This document shows positions 36,921 to 46,406 of a stretch of 64,000 nucleotides of DNA, piece after piece; positions within the stretch are counted from its first letter, which is position 1; each line of letters opens with the position of its first letter. The position numbers were made by a program, and so were the translations under genes. Origin of the DNA: Crocinitomicaceae bacterium (lineage in GTDB: Bacteria; Bacteroidota; Bacteroidia; Flavobacteriales_D; Crocinitomicaceae). The stretch is taken from the NCBI GenBank assembly GCA_030727405.1, contig JANRBR010000035.1, positions 62,001-126,000 on the forward strand, given 5' to 3'. A model generated the notes under the pieces. It was given only the letters and a program-made list of their open reading frames with translations. It made no database searches and had not been told where the DNA came from.

Positions 36921-38060
36921 CTAACTCAGGTTTTGTTCGTATGCTCTCTGCAATTGCAACAACGCATATTCGATTTCTTCTTTTGTGGTGTAACGTGAAA
37001 AAGAGAAGCGAACATTTGGACGAGACATATCCGCACCAATTCCCTCCAAGACGTGAGAACCTTTTGTTGCGCCAGAAGTACAAGCACTTCCTCCACTCAC
37101 TGCGACACCTTTTAAATCCAAGGTAAATAGTAACATGCTTGTTTTATCCGTTGCAGGCAAGCAAACATTGAGCACTGTGTATAGCGCTTTATCGGAATCC
37201 GTTTCCCCATGGAAGGCTACTGTCGTAAACATTGTTTTCAATTCTTGGATCATGAACGACTTCAATTCATATACATGTTTTTGATGTCCTTCCACATCTT
37301 CGTACGCTAAGTCCATTGCTTTTGCTAAACCGACAATACCAGCGATGTTCTCTGTTCCCCCACGTAAGCCTCTTTCTTGAGCGCCACCATGGATAAACGA
37401 AGAAACTCTGGTTTTCTTGTTCACATATAAAAATCCAATTCCTTTTGGACCATGGAATTTATGCGCAGCACATGTGATGAAGTCTATGTCTAGTTCCTTT
37501 AAGTCAAAAGCGTAGTGAGCCATCGTTTGAACGGTATCTGAATGAAAATAAGCGTTGTATTGACGACATAAATCAGCAACCTTTTTCAAGGGAATCATGG
37601 TCGCAATCTCATTATTGGCGTGCATTAATGAGACCAAGGTTGGTTTATTCTCCTTTAGCAAGGTTTCCAAATGTGCTAAATCAACATTTCCTTTTGAGTC
37701 CAAGTTGACCAGAACCAATTCAATTTTTTCATGCAGGGAAATGGCATCTGCCGTATGTCCGACAGCATGGTGTTCGATTGCGCTTGTAATGATGCGTTTG
37801 ACTCCTAGTTGTGTAACCGCCGAATGAATGGCCATGTTGTCCGCTTCTGTTCCGCCTGAAGTAAAAATAATCTCTGAAGGTGAACAATTAAGATGCTTGG
37901 CGACCGTTCGACGAGACGTTTCCAACAATGCTTTTGCATTTCGTCCAAACGAATGAGTAGAAGAAGGATTACCAAAAGTTTCTCTTAAAACAGGAATCAT
38001 GGCTTCTACCACTTCAGGAGCGACAGGTGTTGTCGCTGCATTATCTAAATACACACGCAT
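36921..38060 (-). CDS. Cysteine desulfurase (IscS/NifS family)
   Basis: A 379-residue PLP enzyme that removes sulfur from cysteine for Fe-S cluster or thiolation pathways. VYLDNAATTPVAPEV opens the protein. TCAAHKFHGPKGIGFLYV (about 198-215) holds the PLP Lys, and SGGSACTSGATKGSHVL (about 324-340) holds the catalytic Cys loop. Full length. Candidate users of its sulfur in this window include MnmA at 61.4 kb. A near-consensus box TATCTTCG lies 13 bases upstream. IscS versus other family members cannot be separated here. Confidence 0.93.
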   Translation of the reverse strand: MRVYLDNAATTPVAPEVVEAMIPVLRETFGNPSSTHSFGRNAKALLETSRRTVAKHLNCSPSEIIFTSGGTEADNMAIHSAVTQLGVKRIITSAIEHHAVGHTADAISLHEKIELVLVNLDSKGNVDLAHLETLLKENKPTLVSLMHANNEIATMIPLKKVADLCRQYNAYFHSDTVQTMAHYAFDLKELDIDFITCAAHKFHGPKGIGFLYVNKKTRVSSFIHGGAQERGLRGGTENIAGIVGLAKAMDLAYEDVEGHQKHVYELKSFMIQELKTMFTTVAFHGETDSDKALYTVLNVCLPATDKTSMLLFTLDLKGVAVSGGSACTSGATKGSHVLEGIGADMSRPNVRFSFSRYTTKEEIEYALLQLQRAYEQNLS

Positions 38061-38144
38061 ATCGAAGTTTTGGCGAAGATAAGAATTTTATGGCACTTCA
38101 ATAATTCTGTCAAAGCTGACAAGAATTTATGGTAATTTTAAATC

Positions 38145-38468
38145 ATGAACGAAGACTTGCTTTATTTCTGGGGAATGGGAATCCTTTTTGGCCTCGTTAT
38201 GCTCTATTCAAAACCACCGATTGGATGGAAATATTTTCATGGGATTATTTTTTTAAGCTATTTTGTTAATGCTTATTGGCAAATGAACGATGGAAACCAT
38301 TCAAACGGAGGGATGTATAGCATCCTCGTTACAATTGCAACTGGATTACACATCATTATTTACTTAATTGGAAAAGTAATATTTGGTTTTTTCAGGCGAC
38401 AAAATCTTAAAACAGAACAGCGTTCTAACCTGAATCAACAACAAAACAAAACTCAAGAGGAAGATTAA
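38145..38468 (+). CDS. Small hypothetical membrane protein
   Basis: A 107-residue protein with three hydrophobic segments (about 8-22, 30-45, 58-83) and a polar Gln/Asn-rich tail (RQNLKTEQRSNLNQQQNK). No family is recognised. TAATTTTA, one mismatch from the -7 consensus, ends four bases before the ATG, the same spacing seen at trmD and mnmA. Convergent with the lipoprotein gene downstream. Confidence 0.6.
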   Translation: MNEDLLYFWGMGILFGLVMLYSKPPIGWKYFHGIIFLSYFVNAYWQMNDGNHSNGGMYSILVTIATGLHIIIYLIGKVIFGFFRRQNLKTEQRSNLNQQQNKTQEED

Positions 38469-38477
38469 TTCCTGTAA

Positions 38478-39125
38478 CTACTTAAGCGAAATTAAGGACT
38501 TTACTTTTACTGTATTTTTACCAAAATTGAAAGGCATCAGGGTGTCGCAAAGTGGGTAATCGTAAGGAACATGAACGAAAAAGGATCCTTTTCGTAATAG
38601 GATATCGATGCGATTCAAATCTGGTTTTGTACAACGACGCTGAATTCGGTTCTCTAAGCGAGATGTGATGTTTCGTTTGAAATCCGCATGCGGCTCGAAA
38701 ATAACGGTAAAAAGGGAATCATTTTTTAAGAAATAAGTCTGTACTTCCTTGAATTGAAAATCTTTGTTTCCCATGGGACACGTTACTTTCACGATCTTAG
38801 ACATGCACAGCAAGCTTTTGCTATAATGTTCGACTTTATACGAAATATCTAAGTATTCCTGTTCTGCACAGAAGACCCCAATGGTGTCTTTTTTCACCAA
38901 ATCAAGGATCAAGGAATTAAATGGCTTAGATAGGAATTTCGGGTAATTTAAATGAATGGTATTTAATTGAACATCTTTCTGCTTCGACGAAAGTTGCGGC
39001 TCATGAAAGGATCTTGATACCAAGTTCAAGCGCTCATTCTCGGCAGTCCGATCCGTATTGCATGAAGGAAGAACCATCCAAAGAATGAGGAGAACAAATG
39101 CTGATGTCTTTTTTAATGAATGCAT
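38478..39125 (-). CDS. Hypothetical lipoprotein
   Basis: A 215-residue protein with a lipoprotein signal (LILWMVLPSC, Cys22). No known domain is recognised; the mature part is mixed alpha/beta with a central VEHYSKSLLCMSKIVKVTCP. It starts 2 bases after rimO ends, so it is probably co-transcribed with rimO, though no role in ribosome modification is implied. Confidence 0.65.
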   Translation of the reverse strand: MHSLKKTSAFVLLILWMVLPSCNTDRTAENERLNLVSRSFHEPQLSSKQKDVQLNTIHLNYPKFLSKPFNSLILDLVKKDTIGVFCAEQEYLDISYKVEHYSKSLLCMSKIVKVTCPMGNKDFQFKEVQTYFLKNDSLFTVIFEPHADFKRNITSRLENRIQRRCTKPDLNRIDILLRKGSFFVHVPYDYPLCDTLMPFNFGKNTVKVKSLISLK

Positions 39126-39127
39126 GT

Positions 39128-40441
39128 TTATTTCACTACTTGTCCGTACAAATCATAATGATCCGCACTCGTAATTAAAATACGCTCAAAATCCCCTAAT
39201 CGAACAAAAGACTCTGATTTTTTGATTAACACCTCATTGTCCACTTCAGGAGAATCAAATTCGGTGCGACCAATGAAGTAATCACCTTCCACGCGATCGA
39301 AAAGCACTTTGAACTCCTTACCAACTTTCTGCTGATTCAATTCGTAGCTAATCCCAGACTGTAGTTCCATGATTTCATCGGCACGTTTCTTTTTGAGCTT
39401 TGCTGAAACATCATCTGTGAATTGAAACGCATGTGTATTCTCTTCGTGAGAGTAAGTAAAGATTCCTAAGCGGTCGAAACGACTTTTCTCCACGAATTCA
39501 TACATCTCCTTGAATTCAGCTGCCGTTTCACCGGGATATCCAGCAATCAAGGTTGTTCTTAATGCGATTCCGGGCACTTTTTGACGAATGGTTTGAATCA
39601 GTTCTTCCGTTTTTTCGCGGGTAATCCCACGACGCATGGCTTGTAAAATTTTTGTTGAACCATGTTGCAAAGGCATGTCCAAGTATTTGCAGACATTGTC
39701 TCGTTCGTTCATCACATCCAACACATCCATAGGGAATCCTGAAGGATAAGCGTAATGCAGTCGGATCCATTCGATTCCTTCCACATCGGAAAGGCGTTTA
39801 ATCAAATCGGACAAAGCTCTTTTTTTGTATAGATCTAATCCGTAATACGTTAAATCCTGAGCGATTAACATCAATTCCTTTACTCCTTTTGCGGCAAGAT
39901 TTTTTGCTTGCAGTACCAAGTCCTCCATTGGAGTGGAAAGGTGATTCCCACGCATGATCGGAATCGCACAAAACGAACACGGGCGATCACAACCTTCTGC
40001 AATTTTAAAATAAGCATAATGGTTGGGTGTCGTTAAAAGACGTTCACCTACCAATTCATGCTTGTAATCAGCCTTCAAGGTTTTTAGCAAACGAGGTAAA
40101 TCCCTCGTGCCAAAATAAGCATCTACTTCCGGAATTTCTTTTTCCAAATCGTCTTTGTAGCGTTCGGACAAACAACCCGTCACATATACTTTATCGACCA
40201 AACCTTCTGCTTTTGCTTCCGCATAGCGAATAATCGTATCAATTGATTCTTGTTTGGCGTTATCAATGAATCCACATGTATTGATGATAACGATTTCAGC
40301 ATCATCTTCCATTGACTCGTGTTCGACGTCAAAATGATTCGCTTTTAGCTGCGCCATCATAACTTCGGAATCGTAGGTATTTTTTGAACAACCCAACGTC
40401 ACGACGTTTACTTTGTTCTTTTTAAGTGTTTTTGTTTTCAT
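39128..40441 (-). CDS. rimO: Ribosomal protein S12 methylthiotransferase RimO
   Basis: A 437-residue radical SAM enzyme adding a methylthio group to an Asp of S12. The N-terminal UPF0004 domain has VNVVTLGCSKNTYDSEVMM with its cluster Cys, and IINTCGFIDNAKQES. The radical SAM motif is EGCDRPCSFCAIPIMRGNH (about 148-166, CxxxCxxC). The C-terminus is a TRAM domain ending GQVVK. SKNTYDSE and GFIDNAKQES favour RimO over MiaB. The ATG at 40439-40441 is chosen because an in-frame GTG three codons earlier touches the -7 box. Confidence 0.95.
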   Translation of the reverse strand: MKTKTLKKNKVNVVTLGCSKNTYDSEVMMAQLKANHFDVEHESMEDDAEIVIINTCGFIDNAKQESIDTIIRYAEAKAEGLVDKVYVTGCLSERYKDDLEKEIPEVDAYFGTRDLPRLLKTLKADYKHELVGERLLTTPNHYAYFKIAEGCDRPCSFCAIPIMRGNHLSTPMEDLVLQAKNLAAKGVKELMLIAQDLTYYGLDLYKKRALSDLIKRLSDVEGIEWIRLHYAYPSGFPMDVLDVMNERDNVCKYLDMPLQHGSTKILQAMRRGITREKTEELIQTIRQKVPGIALRTTLIAGYPGETAAEFKEMYEFVEKSRFDRLGIFTYSHEENTHAFQFTDDVSAKLKKKRADEIMELQSGISYELNQQKVGKEFKVLFDRVEGDYFIGRTEFDSPEVDNEVLIKKSESFVRLGDFERILITSADHYDLYGQVVK

Positions 40442-40449
40442 TGCGTGCA

Positions 40450-40457
40450 CAAAAATA
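40450..40457 (-). promoter_or_regulatory. -7 promoter box (TATTTTTG) of rimO
   Basis: TATTTTTG on the minus strand fits TAnnTTTG and ends 8 bases before the rimO ATG. The expected leader is only a few bases. Confidence 0.55.
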
Positions 40458-40479
40458 GGACACTTTAGCGAAATGGTAT

Positions 40480-40487
40480 TATTTTTG
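40480..40487 (+). promoter_or_regulatory. -7 promoter box (TATTTTTG) of the lipoprotein-tlyA unit
   Basis: TATTTTTG is an exact TAnnTTTG match, 29 bases upstream of the ATG at 40517 and back-to-back with the rimO promoter. Confidence 0.55.
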
Positions 40488-40516
40488 ACCCTTCGTAAAT
40501 TAAAAAACCTGAGATT

Positions 40517-40966
40517 ATGCGTTATTTAGCACCCCTTGTTCTATTTTTATTTGCTTGCGGTAGTCAAAAAAACCTCACACATTCTAACATGAAAGAAATT
40601 GACGTGCAAAAAGCCACTATTATAGAAACGAAAAAGGAAAAAGTATATGCGGATCCTTTTGTCATTCAATCGGCTAAAATCACTGGGAATCAAATCCAAA
40701 TTATCGTGACAACGTTTTCTGATTTAAACACCACTGCTTTCACGTTAACGGGCGATAGCACCTTAGCGAAATCCCTTCCTCCAATTCGAAGCATCCAATT
40801 GAGCACTGATTTCATCCCTGTTACTTCTAAATCTGGAAACTTAACACAGAAGGAACTTACGATGTATTTTGACATAAGCGAATTAGCCTACAAAAAAGAG
40901 TCTGGATCACAAATTTACCTACAATTTGAGGGAGCGAATGAACGCCTCTTATATACCTATCAATAA
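40517..40966 (+). CDS. Small hypothetical lipoprotein
   Basis: A 149-residue lipoprotein (MRYLAPLVLFLFAC, Cys14). The mature part is beta-rich with no recognised domain. Its stop overlaps the tlyA start by one base (TAATG), so the two are translated from one message. The association with an RNA methylase has no obvious reason. Confidence 0.7.
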   Translation: MRYLAPLVLFLFACGSQKNLTHSNMKEIDVQKATIIETKKEKVYADPFVIQSAKITGNQIQIIVTTFSDLNTTAFTLTGDSTLAKSLPPIRSIQLSTDFIPVTSKSGNLTQKELTMYFDISELAYKKESGSQIYLQFEGANERLLYTYQ

Positions 40967-41700
40967 TGGAAGAAGAACGAATTGACAAAATCATCATGGA
41001 ACGCGCACTTGTTTCATCACGTGTTCGGGCCGAAGAGCTCATTCGAAAATTTGGTGTACTTGTCAATGGAAAACTGATTTCCAAACCAGGAAAAAAAGTT
41101 CCGGTAGATGCCGAAATCGAGTTGATTTCGGAAGAAATTCCTTGGGTATCTAAGGGCGCATTAAAATTAGTTGCAGCGATTGATGAATGGTCATTTAACT
41201 GCACAGATAAAGTATTCATCGATTTGGGTGCAAGTACTGGTGGATTTACAGAAGTGCTTTTATCAAAAGGAGCGAAAAAAGTATTTGGAGTAGACGTTGG
41301 ATCAAACCAAATGCATGAACGCATCAAAACAGACGAGCGCGTTATCAATTTAGAAAAAACACATGCGCGCGATTTAACAGAGAAACAAATCACCGAGGAA
41401 ATCGATGGATTGGTGGTAGATGTCTCTTTTATAAGTTTGGAAAAGGTCATTCCTTTTGTGATTCGATTTTTGAAACCAAATGCAGAGGTGGTCTTATTAA
41501 TCAAGCCACAGTTCGAATTAGGACGTGCATTTTTATCCAAAGGTGGAATTGTAAAGGATGTTCGACAATACCCCATTTTATTGGAAACAATCAAATCCAT
41601 GTGTGAACGAAATCAACTTCAATGGCAAGCATACATCGACTCCCCTATTCTTGGTGGCGATGGAAATAAAGAATTTTTAGGTTATTTTAAACGAAAATAA
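40966..41700 (+). CDS. tlyA: TlyA-family rRNA 2'-O-methyltransferase
   Basis: A 244-residue protein with an N-terminal S4 RNA-binding domain (RIDKIIMERALVSSRVRAEE, then LVNGKLISKPGKKV) and an FtsJ-like methylase (VFIDLGASTGGFTEVLLSKG, about 86-105; GLVVDVSFISLEKVIPFV with the catalytic Asp region). TlyA methylates ribose in 16S and 23S rRNA in some bacteria and is often mis-annotated as hemolysin. Targets in Bacteroidota are less studied. Confidence 0.92.
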   Translation: MEEERIDKIIMERALVSSRVRAEELIRKFGVLVNGKLISKPGKKVPVDAEIELISEEIPWVSKGALKLVAAIDEWSFNCTDKVFIDLGASTGGFTEVLLSKGAKKVFGVDVGSNQMHERIKTDERVINLEKTHARDLTEKQITEEIDGLVVDVSFISLEKVIPFVIRFLKPNAEVVLLIKPQFELGRAFLSKGGIVKDVRQYPILLETIKSMCERNQLQWQAYIDSPILGGDGNKEFLGYFKRK

Positions 41701-41717
41701 GTTTCTTTGCATTCATT

Positions 41718-42083
41718 ATGACTATTGACGAATTATACAAAGCATTCAACGACATTGATTTCCAAGCAACGCGCATTTTAAAATCAAAGCGTTTGGATTT
41801 AGATCACCTTCATAAATTCAATGAGCGTTCGGAGGAAATACGTCAACATTTGGTTAAAATGCGCTTAAACGACAGCATTCACGAAACGATGTCACAATTG
41901 GAGCGCATTGACGAGGAATTTCTACCAAAACTTTCGTTTGGCCGTAAAGTATGGAACATCTTGCTTTTTGGACAACACAAGAAACGGTTTCAAACGAAAG
42001 GTCAGCTTCAATATTTCATGAAGGAAGTTTCCAAAAGAAAACAATTGTTCATCTATGCAAAAGTCGAGTTAAACGTAGATTGA
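41718..42083 (+). CDS. Small hypothetical cytoplasmic protein
   Basis: A 121-residue helical, charged protein with no signal or known domain (DELYKAFNDIDFQATRILK at the start). TTTCTTTG, one mismatch from the -7 box, ends 8 bases before the ATG. A terminator hairpin overlaps its stop codon, supporting it as a real transcription unit. Confidence 0.65.
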   Translation: MTIDELYKAFNDIDFQATRILKSKRLDLDHLHKFNERSEEIRQHLVKMRLNDSIHETMSQLERIDEEFLPKLSFGRKVWNILLFGQHKKRFQTKGQLQYFMKEVSKRKQLFIYAKVELNVD

Positions 42084-42100
42084 GTGCAAACTCAATTTTT
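42079..42100 (+). terminator. Short intrinsic terminator overlapping the stop codon
   Basis: A 6-bp stem ATTGAG / CTCAAT with loop TGCAAA is followed by a T run. It includes the TGA of the preceding gene and sits between convergent genes. Confidence 0.6.
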
Positions 42101-42110
42101 CGCAGCTCGC

Positions 42111-44390
42111 TTAAATGCTAGCAAGGTACGCTTCTCCAGCACTTATTTGAACTACTTGACCCATAACGGAGCAAGAAACGTCATTTGTGCCGATGTTTTT
42201 CACAGAAACCTGTTGTTTATCAATTGAAATTTCTAATGGCACTGTTTGATATAGGATTCGGAAAGTGTACGATTGCCATGCTTCCGGAATAGTTGGATTG
42301 ATTTCCAAACCTGATTCATGGACACGAACCCCTGCCATGCCTTCTACAACGGCCATCCAAGTTCCAGCCATACTTGTAATGTGTAGGCCTTCATCCGCTT
42401 CGTGATTGTAGTCATCTAAATCCAAACGAGAAGTTCGTAAATACAATTCATATGCTTTCGCCAAATTTCCAATTTTCGCGGCAAGAATCACGTGAACACA
42501 AGGAGACAAAGATGATTCGTGTACCGTTTTTGGTTCATAGAAATCAAAGTTTTCACGAATGGTTTCTATATCAAAATGGTCTTCGAATAAATACAATCCC
42601 TGAAGGACATCTGCTTGTTTGATGAAGATTGATCGAAGAATGCGGTCCCACGACCAATGTTGGTTAATTGGACGTTCCGTTAATGGTAAATCATGCGCCG
42701 ATAATTGTTCTTTATCCATGAATCCATCTTGTTGGAGGAAGATATTCGTTCCTTCCAAAACAGGGAAATACACATTCTCAACAATATGCCTCATCGCTTT
42801 GATCTCCTTTTCGGACATCAGTTTATTGTTTGAACCACCAATTTCTTCGTTTATTTTCAAACAATAATCGATACACCAACGCGCGATGTAATTCGTATAC
42901 CAGTTATTGTTGACGTTGTTTTCGTATTCGTTCGGTCCAGTTACACCCAACATCACATATGCATTTTTACTTTCAGACCAGTTAAAACGTTGCGTCCAGA
43001 ATCGTGCAATTCCTAAAAGAACTGGGAATCCATATTGCTTTAAATATTCGCGGTCACCCGTATGTCGAACGTAGTTATAAATACCAAACGCAATGGCTCC
43101 GTTACGGTGTATTTCTTCAAACGTAATTTCCCATTCGTTGTGACATTCTTCACCGTTCATGGTTACCATTGGATAAAGAGCCGCACCATCTTTGAATCCT
43201 AATTTTTCAGCATTTTCAATGGCCGCATTTAAATGGTTGTAACGATATACCAACAATTGACGAGCGATTTTCGGGTCAGCCGTTTTCAAATAGAAAGGCA
43301 AACAATAGGCTTCCGTATCCCAATAGGTTGCTCCACCGTATTTTTCTCCAGTGAATCCTTTGGGTCCAATGTTTAATTTGGCATTTTTCCCTGTGTATGT
43401 TTGATACAAATGGAAAATATTGAAACGAATTCCTTGTTGAGCTGCTGTATCGCCTTTGATGACAATGTCCGCATTTTCCCATATTTTCAACCAAGCTTGT
43501 TCGTGGTCCTGACGCAATTTGTCAAATCCTCCGGTATAAGCATCGCGTACTCTTGAAATCGCTTTCGCTGCCAATTCAAAATCGGAATGATTCATCGTCG
43601 ACGTAATCGCCACATACTTTTTCAAGGTGTATGAAATTCCTTTCTCTAGGTAATGCTCAAAATTATTTTCCACGTAAAAATCGCGTTCTGCGACATTCGG
43701 ATGAATGGTCAACAATTCAGACTCTTTCCAGAATGAAAAACGCATGGCAGTGGCAACTGAAAAATTCGTCTTTTTGGTACGACCGCATATGATTCCTTTT
43801 TGCGCATCAACCTTGCGGCTATCCTCAATCCAGAAAAACTCATCGTAATTGGCGTCGTGGTTACTTACTTTCCCATCCAAGTATGGAGTAAATTTTACAT
43901 TTCCACTAAAATTAATGGGAGTAACCGAATAGGAGATTGCAGCGACTTCCTCTTTTGCCATCGAGCAAAAACGAATGGATTGCACTTCCAATTCTTTTCC
44001 GTTTGACAATTTCACCTTGAAATGACGCGTTAGCAAACCATGTTGCATGTCCAATTCTCGGTGAAAAGATTTGACTTCACAGGAATTCAAATCCAATGGA
44101 ATGCCATCTACTTCGATGTTAATTCCGATCCAATTGCATGAATTAAGCACTTTTGCGAAATACTCTGGATACCCATTTTTCCACCAACCCACACGTGTTT
44201 TATCGGGATAATAAACACCTCCAACATAGCTTCCCTGTAAGGAATCACCTGAGTACTGCTCTTCAAAATTGGCACGTTGACCAAAGGAACCATTCCCAAT
44301 ACTGAAGATACTTTCCGCTTGTTGTTGTTTACTTGGATCAAATTTATTTTCTACTATTTTCCAAGCATCAATTTCAAACAAATTACGCAT
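42111..44390 (-). CDS. Glycoside hydrolase family 65 (maltose phosphorylase-like)
   Basis: A 759-residue GH65 enzyme. FSIGNGSFGQRANFEEQYSG opens the N-terminal beta-sandwich. YWDTEAYCLPFYL and MNGEECHNEWEITFEEIHRN mark the (alpha/alpha)6 catalytic barrel, the latter containing the general-acid Glu. NEADEGLHITSMAGTW-type sequence (here HEADEGLHITSMAGTW) follows. GH65 enzymes phosphorolyse alpha-glucosides, and the adjacent beta-phosphoglucomutase would convert the released beta-glucose-1-phosphate, so maltose phosphorylase activity is the best inference. Kojibiose or trehalose phosphorylase cannot be excluded. No signal peptide, so it is cytoplasmic. It overlaps pgmB by 8 bases. Confidence 0.92.
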   Translation of the reverse strand: MRNLFEIDAWKIVENKFDPSKQQQAESIFSIGNGSFGQRANFEEQYSGDSLQGSYVGGVYYPDKTRVGWWKNGYPEYFAKVLNSCNWIGINIEVDGIPLDLNSCEVKSFHRELDMQHGLLTRHFKVKLSNGKELEVQSIRFCSMAKEEVAAISYSVTPINFSGNVKFTPYLDGKVSNHDANYDEFFWIEDSRKVDAQKGIICGRTKKTNFSVATAMRFSFWKESELLTIHPNVAERDFYVENNFEHYLEKGISYTLKKYVAITSTMNHSDFELAAKAISRVRDAYTGGFDKLRQDHEQAWLKIWENADIVIKGDTAAQQGIRFNIFHLYQTYTGKNAKLNIGPKGFTGEKYGGATYWDTEAYCLPFYLKTADPKIARQLLVYRYNHLNAAIENAEKLGFKDGAALYPMVTMNGEECHNEWEITFEEIHRNGAIAFGIYNYVRHTGDREYLKQYGFPVLLGIARFWTQRFNWSESKNAYVMLGVTGPNEYENNVNNNWYTNYIARWCIDYCLKINEEIGGSNNKLMSEKEIKAMRHIVENVYFPVLEGTNIFLQQDGFMDKEQLSAHDLPLTERPINQHWSWDRILRSIFIKQADVLQGLYLFEDHFDIETIRENFDFYEPKTVHESSLSPCVHVILAAKIGNLAKAYELYLRTSRLDLDDYNHEADEGLHITSMAGTWMAVVEGMAGVRVHESGLEINPTIPEAWQSYTFRILYQTVPLEISIDKQQVSVKNIGTNDVSCSVMGQVVQISAGEAYLASI

Positions 44391-45027
44391 ACGCTTCTAA
44401 ACTAAATTCCGTTAAATCATTAAAATATTTTTCTGCCATTTCAGCAATATGCGGATTCCCCACGGCAAATGCATGAAATCCACCTGCTTTCGCTGCTGTA
44501 ATTCCACTCGCTGCATCCTCAAATACAATGCATTCAGATGGTTTTAAACCTAAGGCATTCGCTCCGTTTAAAAACACCTCAGGGTGAGGCTTTGGATCGG
44601 TTACACCGTTGCCATCGATGACTACATCAAAAAGGTGATCGATCTTCAATAACGTTAAAATAAACTTTGCATTTTTACTAGAGGATCCTATTCCTAGTTG
44701 AACGCCCTTTGATTTAGCTTTCAACAATAAATCTAAAACTCCGGGAAGTAAATCTGATTGATTCAGTTCCTGAATGGAGTCGACGTAAAAATCATTTTTA
44801 CTTTTTAGTAAAGCTTCAAATTCCTCTGACGAAATAGATTTAGAACCAAGATCAAGTATTTTCTTCAATGAATCTGCACGACTCACGCCTTTGAGTAGTT
44901 CGTTGTGCTCTTCTTGAAAGTCGATCCCCAAAGCGTTTGCCGTTCGTTGCCAAGCGATGAAATGGTTGTGCTCTGTTGTCACAATCACACCGTCGAGGTC
45001 AAATATCAATCCTTTAATTTTATCCAT
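44383..45027 (-). CDS. pgmB: Beta-phosphoglucomutase
   Basis: A 214-residue HAD-family mutase converting beta-glucose-1-phosphate to glucose-6-phosphate. FDLDGVIV (about 9-16) holds the phospho-accepting Asp and general-acid Asp. HNHFIAWQRTANALG is the cap segment characteristic of the group. GIGSSSKNAKFIL and GVTDPKPHPEVF, then ECIVFEDAASGI complete the HAD motifs. The ATG at 45025-45027 is preferred; an ATG at 45036 adds three residues. It overlaps both the transporter upstream and GH65 downstream. Confidence 0.92.
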   Translation of the reverse strand: MDKIKGLIFDLDGVIVTTEHNHFIAWQRTANALGIDFQEEHNELLKGVSRADSLKKILDLGSKSISSEEFEALLKSKNDFYVDSIQELNQSDLLPGVLDLLLKAKSKGVQLGIGSSSKNAKFILTLLKIDHLFDVVIDGNGVTDPKPHPEVFLNGANALGLKPSECIVFEDAASGITAAKAGGFHAFAVGNPHIAEMAEKYFNDLTEFSLEAYA

Positions 45028-46384
45028 GAATGGCATTTTGATCGGTAATGAAAAGGTTACAGAAACCGGCAATAAGGAGCGCTGTACCAGCTAACATCAT
45101 TGGTGCAATGGCATCTGCACCAAAAAATTGAGCGAAGAAATTAATCCCTCCTAGAGCTGCACAAATTTGCGGAATCACAATAAACATGTTAAATAAGCCC
45201 ATCATTAATCCCATTTTTTTCGAATCTACCGAACTCGAAAGCATGGCATATGGCATGGATAAGATACTACCCCAGGAAATTCCAATGAGTGAAAAACAAA
45301 TCCAAAGATAGGATGGGTCTGGAATGAACTTCATAAAAATAAATCCTAATCCACCCAAAATCAATGAAGTCATATGAATCAATTTTCGATTCACGCTTCT
45401 TTTTGCCGAATAAAAAACGATCAGCAAGGCGAAAGCCATGGAACTCAGACCATATACACCCATGTCAGAACCAACCTGATCCGCAGCATGTTGATACACC
45501 ACATTAAGCTTTTCGAAAGCCATTTTCTCAGAAGAAATCGCCATGTTGAATTCCGCTTTATTTGGTGCAGGGGCATGAAAAACATGCTCAGTCAACGCTG
45601 GAGTAGCCATGCTCCACATGGTGAAAAATGCAAACCAGCTAAAGAATTGAATCAAACCTAATTTCAACATGTTCGAGGACATGGATGAAATCGATTGAAA
45701 GAAATCCTTAAAAAAAGAACTGTTTTTCTTCTCTAATTCAAGTAGTTCTTCATTTTCCGGTGGATACTCTTTCGTTTTAACAACCGTGTAGATGATGCTC
45801 GCAAGAAAAACTAGCGCCCCAACGGCAAAAGCGACCTTTACGTTCAATGGTATGCCCTGTTCATTTGGATTTTCTTCTAATCCTACTTTTGTTAAAAACC
45901 AAGGCAGATTCGAAGCAATCCACGTACCAATACCGATAATCAGCGTCTGCATGACAAAACCATAAGACCTTTGTTTTTCTGGTAGTTGATCTGCGACAAG
46001 TGCCCGAAATGGCTCCATGCTTATGTTAATGGAAGCATCAAGTATCCATAGGAAACCAGCAGCCATCCACAAAACAGAAGAATAGGGAACAAAAAACAGC
46101 GCTAAGGAACTTAAAATAGCTCCAATCAAAAAATATGGTTTTCTTCTTCCAAAACGAGGAGACCACGTTCGGTCAGATAAAAAACCAATAATTGGCTGAA
46201 CCAACAATCCTGTTAATGGAGCTGCAATCCAAAGCCCGGGAATCTCATCAGGAGAAGCACCCAATGATTGAAAAATGCGGGACATGTATCCCCCCTGTAA
46301 AGCAAACCCGAATTGAATTCCTAAGAATCCAAAACTCATGTTCCAAATTTGCCAAAAGGATAAGTTTGGTTTCGTACTAGTCAT
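45020..46384 (-). CDS. MFS-type maltose/oligosaccharide transporter (SLC45/GPH-like)
   Basis: A 454-residue integral membrane protein with about 12 helices. IWNMSFGFLGIQFGFALQGG starts the first helix and GFLSDRTWSPRFGRRKPY (about 67-84) is the loop-2 motif of the sucrose/maltose MFS branch. Proton-linked sugar uptake across the inner membrane is inferred. Position between a periplasmic-type amylase and cytoplasmic pgmB/GH65 fits import of maltose. It overlaps pgmB by 8 bases. Confidence 0.9.
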   Translation of the reverse strand: MTSTKPNLSFWQIWNMSFGFLGIQFGFALQGGYMSRIFQSLGASPDEIPGLWIAAPLTGLLVQPIIGFLSDRTWSPRFGRRKPYFLIGAILSSLALFFVPYSSVLWMAAGFLWILDASINISMEPFRALVADQLPEKQRSYGFVMQTLIIGIGTWIASNLPWFLTKVGLEENPNEQGIPLNVKVAFAVGALVFLASIIYTVVKTKEYPPENEELLELEKKNSSFFKDFFQSISSMSSNMLKLGLIQFFSWFAFFTMWSMATPALTEHVFHAPAPNKAEFNMAISSEKMAFEKLNVVYQHAADQVGSDMGVYGLSSMAFALLIVFYSAKRSVNRKLIHMTSLILGGLGFIFMKFIPDPSYLWICFSLIGISWGSILSMPYAMLSSSVDSKKMGLMMGLFNMFIVIPQICAALGGINFFAQFFGADAIAPMMLAGTALLIAGFCNLFITDQNAIHG

Positions 46385-46406
46385 GGTTTAAAATTTAGCA
46401 GAATCC

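Noticed and set aside
40857-41600. Minus-strand open frame of 247 codons
   Set aside because: Antisense to tlyA, whose S4 and FtsJ motifs are clear; the frame has no domain or start signal.
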